This document shows, in pieces, positions 6,419 to 15,164 of a DNA stretch of 25,205 bases. The DNA comes from an uncultured Erysipelotrichaceae bacterium. GTDB lineage: Bacteria > Bacillota_I > Bacilli_A > RF39 > UBA660. The DNA is taken from positions 1-25,205 of the forward strand of contig CACZQV010000022.1 in assembly GCA_902783435.1 (NCBI GenBank), given 5' to 3'. The position numbers and the translations under genes were made by a program. The notes beneath the pieces were generated by a model that made no database searches, was not told where the DNA came from, and saw nothing but the letters and a program-made list of their open reading frames with translations. Within the stretch, counting starts at the first letter, position 1; each line of letters starts with the position of its first letter.

Positions 6419-8113
6419 GTGAGAGTTAATTATAAAAAGAGAAGAAAAAAGATATATGCATTAATTTTATTATTAACAATATCTATAGGATATGCACTTT
6501 TAAGTACAACATTAAAGATTAATGGTATTGCGAATATTAAATCAAATACATGGGATATTCATTGGGATGATAATAGTATTCAAGTAACAGATGGTTCTAT
6601 TAATCCTACATCTGCTGCTACTGTTACAGATAGTAAAAAAACTATAGTAGATTTTAATGTAGAGTTTGAAATGCCTGGAGATTATTATGAATTTTATATA
6701 GATGCAGTTAATGAAGGTAGTATTGATGGTGTAGTTGAATCAGTAATTGCTAAAGCATATGATTCTACTGGTACACAAGAGACTACATTACCTAGTTATT
6801 TGTTATATCAAGTAGTATATGGTGATACTGAGACTGTTCCTCAAGTAAACGACGTATTGCAAGCAGGTAAATTAAGAACATATAAAGTAAGAGTAGAATT
6901 TGATACAGCAGCAACTACATTACCTCAATCAAATGAAACATATAAGTTTAGTGTAGAAATAAAATATAGTCAAGGTCAAGTTAGAAAGAGTGTTTCTCCA
7001 AGAACATGTGCACAGTTTGAATCTGATTCTTGGTCTACTATTAAAAAGAATGTAGATATAGATCCTACTGTTTATCCAGTAGGATGTACTAAAGATGTAA
7101 CTTTAAGTAATTATGGTACACATACAGTAAGAGTTGCTAATAATACTAATCCAAGTGTATGTAGTAGTAATGGTTATTCACAAACAGCATGTGGTTTTGT
7201 ATTAGAATTTACTGATTCAATTACTTCAGATATATATAATAATTATGATACAGGAAGACATAATGGTGATGGAAACTATGGTGGATGGAAGTATAGTTTA
7301 GGAAGAACACATGTAAATAGTGATATTTATAATGCTTTACCAAGTGAATTAAAAAATATAATAATTGATACTAAAGTAGTATCTAGTCATGGTCCTTTTG
7401 AATCAGTTAATTATGAAACAACAGATAAATTATATTTATTAGATTCTAAAGAAGTATTTGGTGAAAGTGTTACATATGATACGATAGCTGGTTTAACACG
7501 ACAATTAGATTATTATAGTAGTGGTGGAAGTAAAATAAAACAATACAATAATACTAATGATTATTGGTGGCTTCGTACAGCAGATTTAGGAAGTAATAAT
7601 AATGTGTTTGCTTCTACAGCTTCGGGAACATTAATGGCATATTTCACAATACGTAATGCAGGATTTTCTCCAGCTTTCCGTATAGGAACTAAAATAGATG
7701 AATTTGATACAGTACCTGAAAATAATCAATCAGTAAAGACTAGTACTACTTCAGATACTAGTTGTGGTGATACTACTCCACCTAAATGTAATTTAAATTA
7801 TGTAACTACATTTAATAGTGGATTTAGATATTCATTTAGTTGTACTGATGATACTGAAATAAATAGAATAACTTCATTATTTGATGAAGATCCATATAAT
7901 GGACAATATAATTCATCTACATTTGAAACTATTGGTGGTATAAAGAATGGTACAGTAATAAATAATGGAAAAACTGAAGCTTATACTAGTCAATGGACTA
8001 TAGATAATTCTAATCCTCCAAGTAGAAGTGTATGTTACTACTTTGTATATGGTGGAGAAGATAAATGTGGTAACTGGGTAGCTTATCATACTCCAATATG
8101 TTATCAATATTAA
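6419..8113 (+). CDS. Cell-surface protein: TasA-like domain, DUF6273 and cysteine-rich Ig-like tail
   Basis: The protein has 564 residues and starts at GTG 6419 behind AGGTGAT (6409-6415). A basic N-terminus is followed by a hydrophobic segment (residues 12-31, ending GYALLSTTL), a secretion signal or anchor seen in TasA/camelysin-like proteins. Residues 35-185 form a beta-rich TasA-like region. Residues about 195-425 resemble DUF6273, with YWWLRTADLG near 382 and GFSPAFRIG near 415-423. Residues 449-564 form a tail starting with TTPPKCNL, of bacterial Ig-like type, with Cys449, 457, 475, 539, 550 and 561 that could form disulfides. No LPxTG sorting motif is seen. A surface or matrix role is inferred. 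It is a single-gene transcript with its own promoter and terminator, directly before a pilin-like gene. Confidence 0.78.
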   Translation: MRVNYKKRRKKIYALILLLTISIGYALLSTTLKINGIANIKSNTWDIHWDDNSIQVTDGSINPTSAATVTDSKKTIVDFNVEFEMPGDYYEFYIDAVNEGSIDGVVESVIAKAYDSTGTQETTLPSYLLYQVVYGDTETVPQVNDVLQAGKLRTYKVRVEFDTAATTLPQSNETYKFSVEIKYSQGQVRKSVSPRTCAQFESDSWSTIKKNVDIDPTVYPVGCTKDVTLSNYGTHTVRVANNTNPSVCSSNGYSQTACGFVLEFTDSITSDIYNNYDTGRHNGDGNYGGWKYSLGRTHVNSDIYNALPSELKNIIIDTKVVSSHGPFESVNYETTDKLYLLDSKEVFGESVTYDTIAGLTRQLDYYSSGGSKIKQYNNTNDYWWLRTADLGSNNNVFASTASGTLMAYFTIRNAGFSPAFRIGTKIDEFDTVPENNQSVKTSTTSDTSCGDTTPPKCNLNYVTTFNSGFRYSFSCTDDTEINRITSLFDEDPYNGQYNSSTFETIGGIKNGTVINNGKTEAYTSQWTIDNSNPPSRSVCYYFVYGGEDKCGNWVAYHTPICYQY

Positions 8114-8116
8114 AAT

Positions 8117-8139
8117 AAGAAAGCATAGCTTTCTTTTTT
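8117..8139 (+). terminator. Intrinsic terminator after the surface-protein gene
   Basis: AAGAAAGC (8117-8124) pairs with GCTTTCTT (8128-8135) around ATA, followed by a T-tract to 8139. It follows the TAA stop by 3 bases. Confidence 0.9.
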
Positions 8140-8140
8140 A

Positions 8141-8169
8141 TTGATTTATTAATTCTAATATTCTATAAT
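8141..8169 (+). promoter_or_regulatory. Sigma-A promoter for the pilin-like gene
   Basis: TTGATT (8141-8146), a 17-base spacer, then TATAAT (8164-8169). The -35 box begins just after the preceding T-tract. The -10 box lies inside a perfect palindrome. Confidence 0.8.
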
Positions 8170-8181
8170 ATTTATAGAATA
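8159..8181 (+). promoter_or_regulatory. 23-bp perfect palindrome over the -10 box, candidate operator
   Basis: TATTCTATAA (8159-8168) and its exact reverse complement TTATAGAATA (8172-8181) are separated by TAT. The left arm and centre contain the -10 hexamer, and the right arm covers the likely start site. A dimeric repressor bound here would block transcription. Confidence 0.55.
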
Positions 8182-8196
8182 AGATAGGTGAGGCAT

Positions 8197-8958
8197 ATGA
8201 ATAGTAAATTTAAAGGTTTTACATTAGTAGAATTATTATGTGCTATAGTGATACTTGGTGTACTTATCACAGCTTCTATTATGGCAGTTACTAGAGTAGT
8301 TAATACTGCTAGAGAAGATGAAGAGGCAGCACAAGAACAGTTAATTATTAAAGCATGTGAAAGTTATATTCAAAAACAAAAAGAAGATACTCCTAAAGCT
8401 ATTGGAGATGTTTCATATATATCTATTCAAAAATTAAGTGAAAGTAAATTTTTAAAAGAAAATATTTCTAATCATAATGGTGATAGTTGTATGAAGAATT
8501 CTTATGTAAGAGTATATAAACTATCTAATAATGAATTTACTTATACACCATATTTATATTGTGGTAACCAAAAGGTTGATGATGTTGAATATGTTTATGA
8601 ACCTACTATAAATATGTATTTTATAGATAATAATAATGATAATAAAATATTTGATGATTTAGATAATGCTTATATATATATGGATATTACAGGTGGTACT
8701 ACTAAAGGTGGAAATCCTATTAGTATAGATAAGTATTCTTTTACGATATCTGTTAAAGATGTACATGGTGAGATGTTAGAAAGCTATGTTTCAGATGAAA
8801 TATATGCTAATAGAAAAAATAATTTAAATTTAAAAGAAAAACTAATTAATTATGTATCATTAGATAATGCTACATATATTAGTATTAATGTTACAGTTAA
8901 GAATGTAATAGGTGGAGTGAAAGAAGTAACTACCACAACTCAATATAGTAAAAAATAG
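8197..8958 (+). CDS. Type IV pilin-like (pseudopilin) protein
   Basis: The protein has 253 residues. ATG 8197 follows AGGTGA (8186-8191); the GTG at 8188 lies inside that site. The N-terminus is a class III prepilin signal: MNSKFKG followed by FTLVELL and about 20 hydrophobic residues. A prepilin peptidase would cut after Gly7 and leave Glu at mature position 5 (Glu12). The remainder is a hydrophilic domain with paired cysteines and an Asn/Asp-rich stretch (FIDNNNDNKIFDD), with no recognised family. Pilins assemble into pili or competence pseudopili, but no ATPase, platform protein or prepilin peptidase is in this window. The gene has its own promoter with a candidate operator and its own terminator. 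It is longer than a typical ComGC-type competence pseudopilin. Confidence 0.85.
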   Translation: MNSKFKGFTLVELLCAIVILGVLITASIMAVTRVVNTAREDEEAAQEQLIIKACESYIQKQKEDTPKAIGDVSYISIQKLSESKFLKENISNHNGDSCMKNSYVRVYKLSNNEFTYTPYLYCGNQKVDDVEYVYEPTINMYFIDNNNDNKIFDDLDNAYIYMDITGGTTKGGNPISIDKYSFTISVKDVHGEMLESYVSDEIYANRKNNLNLKEKLINYVSLDNATYISINVTVKNVIGGVKEVTTTTQYSKK

Positions 8959-8979
8959 ACTAAAAAGTCTATTTTTTTT
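8953..8979 (+). terminator. Intrinsic terminator including the pilin stop codon
   Basis: AAATAGACT (8953-8961) pairs with AGTCTATTT (8966-8974) around AAAA, followed by T to 8979. The TAG stop (8956-8958) is part of the stem. Confidence 0.9.
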
Positions 8980-8987
8980 GATATAAT
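8979..8987 (+). promoter_or_regulatory. Extended -10 promoter for addB (TGATATAAT)
   Basis: TATAAT (8982-8987) with an upstream TG forms an extended -10 box next to the terminator T-tract. No clear -35 box is seen. The ribosome binding site GGTGA (8994-8998) coincides with the expected transcription start. Confidence 0.6.
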
Positions 8988-9003
8988 AATTATGGTGAAG
9001 TAT

Positions 9004-11295
9004 ATGCATGATAAGTTAATTATTTGTCCAAATAGTGAGAAATTAAAAATATTAAGTAATTTAAGTAAAGATAATAATCTTTATAATATTAAATTTATGA
9101 CTAAAGAAGAATATCTTTCTAATTACTATTTTAAGTATGATGAAAAAAGTATATTCTATTTAATGAAGAAATATAATCTTCATATAGATGTCGCTAAAGT
9201 ATATTTAAATAGTTTATATGGAATAGAACTTGAAAAGGTTTATGATGATAATAAGATAGAGTTTTTAAAGGGTATAAAGAAAGATTTATTAGATAATGAT
9301 TTACTTATAATTAATAATAATTTTAAAGATTATATAAGTAATAAAGAAATAGAAGTTATTAATTACTATGATTTGGATTTATATGAAGAAAAGGCTCTTA
9401 ATTATAAATTTAATGGTTCTAGTACTATTAATAATAGTGTTTATGAATTTAAAACTATTGAGGATGAAGTTAATTTTGTATGTATAAAAATATATGAGTT
9501 AATAAAAAATGGTATTAATATTAATAATATTCATTTATGTAATGTATCAAATGATTATTATTATATTATTAAGAGATTATTTTCTTATTATAATATACCT
9601 ATTAATATACCTTTTAAGAATAGTATTTATAGTACTCGTATAGTTAAAGATTATTTAGAAAAAGATATATTAAATTTAGATAGTAATGATTTAATTACTA
9701 AGAAATTAGTTAATGTATTAAATAGTTTATGTGATATAGATAATACTGATCCTATATATAGAGATATTTTAATAGATAAATTAAAGAATACTTATATTAG
9801 TAATGATACTTTAAGTAATGCAGTTAATATTAGTAATTTATATGATATTAGTTTTGAGGATGACGAATATGTCTTTGTACTTGGATTTAATCAAGATATA
9901 TTACCTAAAACTTATAAAGATATAGATTATATTCCTGATAAAGATAAATCTAATGTATTAATGTATCCATCTAATTATTTAAATGAAAGAGAAAAGAATA
10001 TTTTAATATATGTATTAAGTAAAATTAAGAATTTATATTTATCTTATAAGTTAAGTAGTCCTTTTAGTGAGTTTTATCCATCTAGTTTAATTAATGAATG
10101 TAATTTAGATATTATTAAAGAGTTTTCTGATAATTATAGTTATTCTAATAAATATAATATTATAAGACTTGGAGAGATGTTAGACAATTATAAATTATAT
10201 GGAGAAAAAGATGAATATTTAGAAGAATTAAATACTCATTATAATATAGATTATTCTAGTTATAGTAATAAGTTTAATGGTATTAATAGAGATTTATTTT
10301 TAGAAAAGTTATCTTATCCATTTAAACTTAGTTATACTGCTTTAAATAGTTATAATGAATGTAGTTTTAAGTATTATTTAAATTATGTATTAAAACTTAG
10401 TGATTATGAGTCTACTTTTGCTTCTTTTGTAGGTAATTTATATCATGAAATATTATCTTTATATAATAAAAATGGTTTTGATTTAGAAGTTGAATATAAT
10501 AAGTATTTAGAAAATAGAGAATTAAATTTAAAAGAAAAATTATTATTAGTAAAAATAAAGAAAGATTTAGAAGAATTAATTGAAGTAATAAAAAGTCAAA
10601 ATTTAATTACAGGTTATAATGATGAATTACATGAAGAATATGTAGAAGTAGATATAAGAGATGATATATCAGTTAAGTTTATTGGTTATATTGATAAGAT
10701 TATGTATATGAAGAAAATAGAAGATACTTATTTTTCTATAGTAGATTATAAGACTGGTAAGATTGATACTAATATAGAAGCTATGAAGTATGGATTACAT
10801 ATGCAGTTACCAGTATATTTGTATTTATTAAATTATGGAAGAGTATTTTCTAATCCTATATTTACTGGTATATATTATCAAAATATATTATTTAGTTATC
10901 CTAAATGGGAAAAGAATTTAGATAAAGTATTAAAAGATAGATATTTATTAAAAGGTTATTCTACTGATAATTTAGAAGTACTTGAAAAGTTTGATTCTAC
11001 ATATACAGATAGTGAATTAATTAGAAGTATGAAATATACTGATAAGTTTGATAGATATAGTAAAGTAATTGATGATGATACTTTATATAATTTAGTTAAG
11101 TATACTAAGAATATAATCGATAAAAAAGTAGATGATATATTATCTTGTAAGTTTGATATTAATCCTAAAGTATATGTAAAAGAAGATGTTTCTTGTAAGT
11201 TCTGTAAGTTTAAAGATATTTGTTTTAAAAGAGATAGTGATGTTACTTACTTAGAAAAGGTAGAAGATTTATCTTTTTTAGGAGGTGAAGAATAA
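9004..11295 (+). CDS. addB: AddB/RexB-like subunit of the AddAB helicase-nuclease (compact)
   Basis: The protein has 763 residues. ATG 9004 is preferred over ATG 8992, because GGTGA (8994-8998) then sits 5 bases before it. The C-terminus has a RecB-like PD-(D/E)XK nuclease: LYHEIL, then GYIDK (Asp564), then VDYKTGK (Asp581, Lys583). Iron-sulfur cysteines are at 453 (NEC) and at 731, 734 and 740 (CKFCKFKDIC), the AddB pattern. The N-terminal helicase-like part is much reduced, and no Walker A motif is visible. B. subtilis AddB is about 1,160 residues. With addA overlapping at TAATG, the pair should form the AddAB complex, which resects double-strand breaks for RecA-mediated repair. The annotation is firm by context and nuclease motifs. 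Confidence 0.85.
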   Translation: MHDKLIICPNSEKLKILSNLSKDNNLYNIKFMTKEEYLSNYYFKYDEKSIFYLMKKYNLHIDVAKVYLNSLYGIELEKVYDDNKIEFLKGIKKDLLDNDLLIINNNFKDYISNKEIEVINYYDLDLYEEKALNYKFNGSSTINNSVYEFKTIEDEVNFVCIKIYELIKNGININNIHLCNVSNDYYYIIKRLFSYYNIPINIPFKNSIYSTRIVKDYLEKDILNLDSNDLITKKLVNVLNSLCDIDNTDPIYRDILIDKLKNTYISNDTLSNAVNISNLYDISFEDDEYVFVLGFNQDILPKTYKDIDYIPDKDKSNVLMYPSNYLNEREKNILIYVLSKIKNLYLSYKLSSPFSEFYPSSLINECNLDIIKEFSDNYSYSNKYNIIRLGEMLDNYKLYGEKDEYLEELNTHYNIDYSSYSNKFNGINRDLFLEKLSYPFKLSYTALNSYNECSFKYYLNYVLKLSDYESTFASFVGNLYHEILSLYNKNGFDLEVEYNKYLENRELNLKEKLLLVKIKKDLEELIEVIKSQNLITGYNDELHEEYVEVDIRDDISVKFIGYIDKIMYMKKIEDTYFSIVDYKTGKIDTNIEAMKYGLHMQLPVYLYLLNYGRVFSNPIFTGIYYQNILFSYPKWEKNLDKVLKDRYLLKGYSTDNLEVLEKFDSTYTDSELIRSMKYTDKFDRYSKVIDDDTLYNLVKYTKNIIDKKVDDILSCKFDINPKVYVKEDVSCKFCKFKDICFKRDSDVTYLEKVEDLSFLGGEE

Positions 11296-14200
11296 TGGCA
11301 TGGACTATAGATCAACAAAAGGCAATAGATGTAGAAGGTAATAATGTAATAGTTTCTGCTGGAGCTGGATCTGGAAAAACCGCAGTACTTACAGAAAGAG
11401 TAAAAAGAAAATTATTAAGTGGAGTATCTGTCAATCAATTATTAGTTTTAACTTTTACTAATGCTGCGGCTGCGGAGATGAAAGATAGAATTAGACGTAC
11501 TATTTTAAAGACTCCTGAATTAAAAAGTCAAATTAGTTTAATAGATTCTGCATATATTACGACATTTGATTCATTTGCTTTAAGTATAGTTAAAAAATAT
11601 CATACTAGACTTAATATAAGTAATAAAATTAAAATAAGTGATGAAGTAGTAATAGATTTAGAAAAGAAAAAGATACTTGATGAAATATTTGAAGAAGAAT
11701 ATTTATCTCCTAAGAGTAATTTTATTAAATTAATAAATGATTTTTGTCTTAAGGATGATGATGAATTAAAGAATTATATTTTAAATATATATAAGAAAAT
11801 AGAATTAAAATATAATAAGACTAAGTATTTAGATAATTATTTTGAAATAGATAATACAGATACTTTTATTAATTTATATTTAGATGAAATATATAAGAAA
11901 ATAAATATTATAAAAGAATTATTTAATGACTTAGGAGAATACTTTGATGGTAAATTTATAGATAAGATGAATATTGCTTTTAGTAAATTATTAGAAGCTA
12001 ATAGTTATGATAAAATAATAGAATCATTGGATTTTACTTCTCCTAGAGTAAATAGATACCCCTGTACTTCCGCTAAAGTAGTTAAAAATACAATAGATGA
12101 TACTTTAAAAGAAATAAAAGAATTATGTATATATGAAAATATTAATGAAATAAAAGAAGAAATTAATTCTACTAAGAGTAATATAGAAATAATAATAGAA
12201 ATATTAAAAAAATTAGATAAGAGATTAGATTTATATAAGAGTGAAAATGAAATATATAATTTTACTGATATATCTCGTTTATCTATAAAATTAGTAGAAG
12301 AAAATGAAGATATTAGAGAAGAATTATCTAATACATTTAATGAAATATTAGTAGATGAATATCAAGATACTAATGATACTCAAGAGATGTTTATATCACT
12401 TATTTCTCATAATAATGTTTATATGGTTGGAGATATAAAACAATCTATTTATAGATTTAGAAATGCTAATCCATATTTATTTAAAAATAAGTATGATAAT
12501 TATTCTAAAGATAATGGTGGAATCAAGATCGATCTTTTAAAGAATTTTAGAAGTAGAAGTGAAGTTTTAGATAATATAAATATGTTATTTGATTTTATTA
12601 TGGATGACATAATAGGTGGAGCAGACTATTCTAAAAGTCACAGAATGGTATTTGGTAATGAAAGTTATAATATAGAAGGTAAGACAGATAATGATAATAA
12701 TATAGATGTAATTACTTATTCTAAAGATGATATAGGTAATATTAGTAATAGCGAAGAAGAAGCTTTTATTATAGGTAATGATATTAAAGATAAGATTAAT
12801 AATCACTATCAAGTATTTGATAAAGATAAAAAAATACTAAGAGATATAGAATATAGAGACTTTGTAATATTACTTGATAGAAGTAGTGATTTTGATTTAT
12901 ATAAGAAGATATTTGAATATCTACAAATACCTTTATCAATAGTAAAAGAAGAATCTTTAACTAAGAATGATGATATATTAGTAATTAAAAATTTATTAAA
13001 ACTATTAATTTGTATTAAAGAAAAAAGATTAGATTTAGATTTTAAATATAGTTATATATCAGTATGTAGAAGTTATTTATATAGACTTAGTGATGAAGAA
13101 ATATATGATATATTTGTTAATGATAAATTTATTAATAGTGATTTATATAATAAGTGTTTAGAATTAGTTGATTCTATGGATACAATGAATCTAAGTAGTT
13201 ATTTATTATATGTATTAGATGAGTTTAATTATGAAGATAAGATAATTACAGTAGGTAATGTTAAAACACTTAGAACTAGATTAGAATACTTATATAATTT
13301 ATGTTGTAGTTATGAAGAAGATGGAGGAAGTTTTGAAACTTTTATTAATTATTTAGATGAGATATTTGAAAATGAGTATGATTTAAAGTTTAATGTTAAT
13401 ACTAGTGGTAATAATAGTTGTAAGATTATGACTATACATAAATCTAAGGGATTAGAGTTTCCTATATGTTATTTTAGTGGATTTAGTAAGAAATTTAATT
13501 TTGATGAATTAAAGAGTAAGATATTATTTGATAATAAGTATGGTATTATTTTACCTAAGGTAGATAATTACTATAAAGATACTATATTAAAGACTTTATT
13601 AAAGATAGATACAAGAAGAGAAGAGATAAGTGAGAGAATTAGGCTTTTATATGTAGCTTTAACTCGTGTTAAAGAAAAGATGATTATAGTTATACCAGAG
13701 GGTGAAGAATTAGTTGAAACTAATTCTTTAGTACCACTACAAGTAAGAGAAAAATATAATTCTTTTTTAAGTATTATTAATAGTATTTATACAGTGATTC
13801 TTCCATATATAAAGAAAAGTAATATTATTGGTAATAAAGAGTATTTAAAGGCTACTAGAGATAGTGTAATAGATGAATTAGATAATGATAATTTAATAGT
13901 AGAAGAATTAAGTATTGATACTAATATAATTAATGATACTCATTATTCTAAAGATAAATTACACTTAATAGAAAAGGAAGAAAAACAATTAATGGAATTT
14001 GGTACTAAAGTACATAGTATATTAGAAGAAATAGATTTTAATAATTATGATTTAGATAAATATAATGTATCAGATAATATTAAATTAAAAGTAAATAGTT
14101 TTATTAATAGTGAATTTATGAGTGATAAATTAAATCTTAATATGTATAAAGAATATGAATTTATTTATAATAATGATAATACTTTATCTCACGGAATAAT

Positions 14201-14384
14201 CGATTTATTATTAGAAGATAAAGATAAGATGATAATAGTAGATTATAAGTTAAAGAATATAGATGATTTATCTTATGATAAACAATTAAATGGATATAGA
14301 GAGTTTATTTATAATAAAACAGGAAAGAAGACTTTTTGTTACTTATATTCAATACTTGATGAGAAGGTGAGAGAAGTTGATTAG
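11295..14384 (+). CDS. addA: AddA helicase-nuclease subunit
   Basis: The protein has 1,029 residues. ATG 11295 shares a base with the addB stop (TAATG), behind AGGAGGTGA (11280-11288). It is a UvrD/Rep superfamily 1 helicase: Q-motif-like TIDQQKAI, Walker A AGAGSGKT (22-29), LTFTNAAAAEM, Walker B VDEYQDTN (353-360), VGDIKQSIYRFR, KNFRS, IMTIHKSKGLEF and RIRLLYVALTR. The C-terminal PD-(D/E)XK nuclease has GIIDLLL and VDYKLK (Asp983, Lys985), with all key residues present. AddA provides the motor and one of the two nuclease sites of AddAB in break repair. It is somewhat shorter than the ~1,230 residues of B. subtilis AddA. The next gene starts inside its last codons. Confidence 0.95.
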   Translation: MAWTIDQQKAIDVEGNNVIVSAGAGSGKTAVLTERVKRKLLSGVSVNQLLVLTFTNAAAAEMKDRIRRTILKTPELKSQISLIDSAYITTFDSFALSIVKKYHTRLNISNKIKISDEVVIDLEKKKILDEIFEEEYLSPKSNFIKLINDFCLKDDDELKNYILNIYKKIELKYNKTKYLDNYFEIDNTDTFINLYLDEIYKKINIIKELFNDLGEYFDGKFIDKMNIAFSKLLEANSYDKIIESLDFTSPRVNRYPCTSAKVVKNTIDDTLKEIKELCIYENINEIKEEINSTKSNIEIIIEILKKLDKRLDLYKSENEIYNFTDISRLSIKLVEENEDIREELSNTFNEILVDEYQDTNDTQEMFISLISHNNVYMVGDIKQSIYRFRNANPYLFKNKYDNYSKDNGGIKIDLLKNFRSRSEVLDNINMLFDFIMDDIIGGADYSKSHRMVFGNESYNIEGKTDNDNNIDVITYSKDDIGNISNSEEEAFIIGNDIKDKINNHYQVFDKDKKILRDIEYRDFVILLDRSSDFDLYKKIFEYLQIPLSIVKEESLTKNDDILVIKNLLKLLICIKEKRLDLDFKYSYISVCRSYLYRLSDEEIYDIFVNDKFINSDLYNKCLELVDSMDTMNLSSYLLYVLDEFNYEDKIITVGNVKTLRTRLEYLYNLCCSYEEDGGSFETFINYLDEIFENEYDLKFNVNTSGNNSCKIMTIHKSKGLEFPICYFSGFSKKFNFDELKSKILFDNKYGIILPKVDNYYKDTILKTLLKIDTRREEISERIRLLYVALTRVKEKMIIVIPEGEELVETNSLVPLQVREKYNSFLSIINSIYTVILPYIKKSNIIGNKEYLKATRDSVIDELDNDNLIVEELSIDTNIINDTHYSKDKLHLIEKEEKQLMEFGTKVHSILEEIDFNNYDLDKYNVSDNIKLKVNSFINSEFMSDKLNLNMYKEYEFIYNNDNTLSHGIIDLLLEDKDKMIIVDYKLKNIDDLSYDKQLNGYREFIYNKTGKKTFCYLYSILDEKVREVD

Positions 14385-14808
14385 AATATGTTTTGTATGT
14401 TTAGGTAATATATGTAGAAGTCCAATGGCAGAGTTTATTATGAAAGATAAAGTTAATAAACTAGGTATAAGTGATAAATACTTAATAGAGTCACGTGCTA
14501 CTTCTTATGAAGAAGATGGTAATGATATGTATCCTAAAGCTAAAAAGATGTTAGAGGAAAAGAATGTTCCTTTTACTAAACATAGATCTACTAGATTAGA
14601 ATTAGATGATTTAGAAAAGTTTGATTACTTTATATGTATGGAAGAAGCTAATATTTATAATACTAAAAGAATTATTGGAGATAGTCCTAAAATAATTAAA
14701 TTATTAGATAGAGATATTAGTGATCCTTGGTATACAGGTGAGTTTCTTAGTACTTATAATGATTTATGTGAAGGTATTGATAATTTACTAAAAAGTCATT
14801 ATAATTAA
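14377..14808 (+). CDS. Low-molecular-weight protein-tyrosine phosphatase
   Basis: The protein has 143 residues. It starts at TTG 14377, overlapping the addA end by 8 bases, behind AAGGTGA (14364-14370); no later ATG keeps the motif. The P-loop CLGNICRS gives Cys8 and Arg14 (C-X5-R-S), and the later SDPWYTG supplies the catalytic Asp of the family. Family enzymes remove phosphate from tyrosine, or from arginine in Firmicute homologues such as YwlE; sequence alone does not decide which. Length is normal for the family. It is co-translated with AddAB, but no functional link is known to me. A promoter for the next gene lies within its 3' end. Confidence 0.92.
   Translation: MIRICFVCLGNICRSPMAEFIMKDKVNKLGISDKYLIESRATSYEEDGNDMYPKAKKMLEEKNVPFTKHRSTRLELDDLEKFDYFICMEEANIYNTKRIIGDSPKIIKLLDRDISDPWYTGEFLSTYNDLCEGIDNLLKSHYN
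14777..14805 (+). promoter_or_regulatory. Sigma-A promoter inside the phosphatase gene
   Basis: TTGATA (14777-14782), a 17-base spacer, then TATAAT (14800-14805). The boxes lie in the last codons of the phosphatase gene. The expected start coincides with the ribosome binding site AAAGGAG (from 14811) of the next small gene. Confidence 0.7.
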
Positions 14809-14826
14809 TTAAAGGAGAGACTTGAG

Positions 14827-15087
14827 ATGGGAATAAAAAACTTATTTATTAATAATGAATTATTTATAATTACAATTAAAGTAGGAAAAGAAGAAAAGAA
14901 ATTAGTTGCGAAAAAGGATGAGAGAATACAATTTACTGATAAGAAAATGAACAAAATATATTTTACTGCGGGAAGTAAACTTACAGAAGAATTAAAGCAA
15001 TATGTTACTATGGAACCAGTAACTTCTCAAAATAAATATAAGGTTAAAATGATAAGAGAAGATATGAAAAAAGCTAATAAAAAATAG
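14827..15087 (+). CDS. Small basic protein of unknown function
   Basis: The protein has 86 residues and starts at ATG 14827 behind AAAGGAGAG (14811-14819). I do not recognise the family. It is rich in lysine, without membrane segments or cysteines. The first half alternates short hydrophobic and charged stretches (LFIITIKV, KKLVAKKDERIQF), which suggests a small beta fold. The C-terminus is strongly basic (MIREDMKKANKK). Nucleic-acid or ribosome binding would fit such a composition, but this is only a guess. It has its own sigma-A-like promoter inside the upstream gene and a terminator touching its stop codon, so it is a self-contained transcription unit between addAB and the next operon. Confidence 0.75.
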   Translation: MGIKNLFINNELFIITIKVGKEEKKLVAKKDERIQFTDKKMNKIYFTAGSKLTEELKQYVTMEPVTSQNKYKVKMIREDMKKANKK

Positions 15088-15107
15088 AGTAGAAATACTC
15101 TTTTTTT
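15086..15107 (+). terminator. Intrinsic terminator overlapping the stop codon
   Basis: AGAGTA (15086-15091) pairs with TACTCT (15096-15101) around GAAA, followed by T to 15107. The TAG stop (15085-15087) runs into the stem. Confidence 0.85.
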
Positions 15108-15108
15108 G

Positions 15109-15137
15109 TTGATTTTTAAAGACTTTTATGATATAAT
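15109..15137 (+). promoter_or_regulatory. Strong sigma-A promoter with extended -10
   Basis: TTGATT (15109-15114), a 17-base spacer ending in TGA, then TATAAT (15132-15137). Both a -35 box and an extended -10 are present. It begins one base after the preceding T-tract and drives the two-gene operon 15165-18033. Confidence 0.85.
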
Positions 15138-15164
15138 ATGTCTCATGTTTAAGGGGGATTTTAA

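Noticed and set aside
7913..8107. Open frame on the - strand at the end of the surface-protein gene
   Set aside because: Serine/tyrosine-rich shadow of the cysteine-rich tail domain, without start signals.
12525..12536. 12-bp palindrome AAGATCGATCTT inside addA
   Set aside because: It encodes part of the conserved segment before KNFRS; a single short palindrome in coding DNA is explained by chance.
12585..12812. Open frame on the - strand inside addA
   Set aside because: The translation is low-complexity Ile/Tyr/Thr, typical of the reverse of AT-rich coding DNA, and it lies within a complete addA.
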